Source: Roseobacter sinensis
Lineage (GTDB): Bacteria; Pseudomonadota; Alphaproteobacteria; Rhodobacterales; Rhodobacteraceae
Direction of reading: 5' to 3'
Assembly (NCBI RefSeq): GCF_025755255.1
Contig: NZ_JALIEB010000001.1
Coordinates: forward strand, 248,001 to 312,000
Length of the DNA: 64,000 bases
Under the pieces are notes generated by a model. It was given only the letters and a program-made list of their open reading frames with translations, was not told where the DNA came from and searched no databases. This document shows positions 63,778-64,000 of this stretch, one piece after another (positions within the stretch are counted from its first letter, which is position 1; each line of letters begins with the position of its first letter). Made by a program: the position numbers and the translations under genes.

Positions 63778-64000
63778 CAGCGTTCCTTCACCTTGTTGAG
63801 TGCTTTCACGTAGATCGAGGCAAGCCCGAAGACGGTCACGAAGAGGATGATCGCATAGGCACTTGCGTAGCCGGTGCGCCATTTCTCGAAGGCCTCGCGC
63901 TTGAGGTTGATCGAGGTGAGCTCGGTGGTGGAGCCGGGGCCGCCGCCGGTGAGCTGCACGACGAGGTCGAACATCTTGAAGTTCTCGATGCCCCGAAACA
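63777..64000 (-). CDS. Carbohydrate ABC permease (MalF-like), 5' part beyond window
   Basis: The last 73 residues of a six-span permease: GIENFKMFDLVVQLTGGGPG, TTELTSINLKREAFEKWRTG and a final span (AYAIILFVTVFGLASIYVKA). FDLVVQLTGGGP is typical of the MalF group. The rest, and probably the solute-binding protein, lie beyond the right edge. Confidence 0.88.
   Translation of the reverse strand, partial: FRGIENFKMFDLVVQLTGGGPGSTTELTSINLKREAFEKWRTGYASAYAIILFVTVFGLASIYVKALNKVKER

Overview
The window reads as chromosomal DNA of an alphaproteobacterium of the Rhodobacteraceae (Roseobacter group). The basis is high GC content with matching codon use, the gene order rimP-nusA-ylxR/L7Ae fusion-infB, the argJ-mutT and dnaK-dnaJ pairs, and family-typical versions of ubiG, hemH, lptA/B/C and kdsD. 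This is judged from the sequence alone, without a database search.

Region 1 (1-26.6 kb) is housekeeping. It holds a CAP-domain lipoprotein cut by the window edge, a Tat-exported L,D-transpeptidase, hemH, a methyltransferase divergent from comF-grxC-nitrilase-marR, ubiG, a prolyl iminopeptidase, rimP-nusA-ylxR-infB, argJ-mutT, a periplasmic peptidyl-prolyl isomerase, secA, a PstS/OmpA-type fusion, radC, dnaK-dnaJ and alkB. A well-formed intrinsic terminator sits only 15 bases before rimP, so transcription of the nusA/infB operon must read through it.

Region 2 (26.8-38.3 kb) is accessory and partly decayed. It has a TetR regulator, then an exported dehalogenase-like hydrolase with two membrane or secreted partners. 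A siderophore-type ABC uptake operon follows, in which the ATPase, binding protein and permease are all broken. An acyl-CoA ligase is coupled to a bile-acid-type transporter. Next come an IS110-type transposase relic spread over several frames, and an MFS exporter.

Region 3 (38.3-41.2 kb) is a compact four-gene operon: an exported sugar-dehydrogenase-like beta-propeller, a small cytochrome c, an ECF sigma factor and its membrane anti-sigma factor. It is the best candidate here for a little-described redox or envelope signalling unit.

Region 4 (41.4-49.1 kb) is surface polysaccharide: an ABC-2 export permease, cysQ, a CMP-Kdo-synthetase-like gene, galU behind a repeat-rich upstream region, two tandem paralogous glycosyltransferases that both start with TTG, and a GT14-like protein. 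Region 5 (49.2-54.8 kb) is the minus-strand envelope cluster rnd-kdsD-lptC-lptA-lptB, then hpf and ptsN, with rpoN missing from its usual place, and a PAS protein gene.

Region 6 (55.0-64.0 kb) is one long minus-strand carbohydrate/polyol operon running off the right edge. It encodes two permeases, two tiny proteins, a VOC protein, two ABC ATPases, a dihydroxyacetone-kinase-type DhaKL fusion, a LacI regulator, a TIM-barrel isomerase and a Gfo/Idh/MocA oxidoreductase. Most genes overlap by a few bases. The layout suggests uptake of a polyol or keto-sugar, phosphorylation by the kinase, and isomerisation or oxidation.
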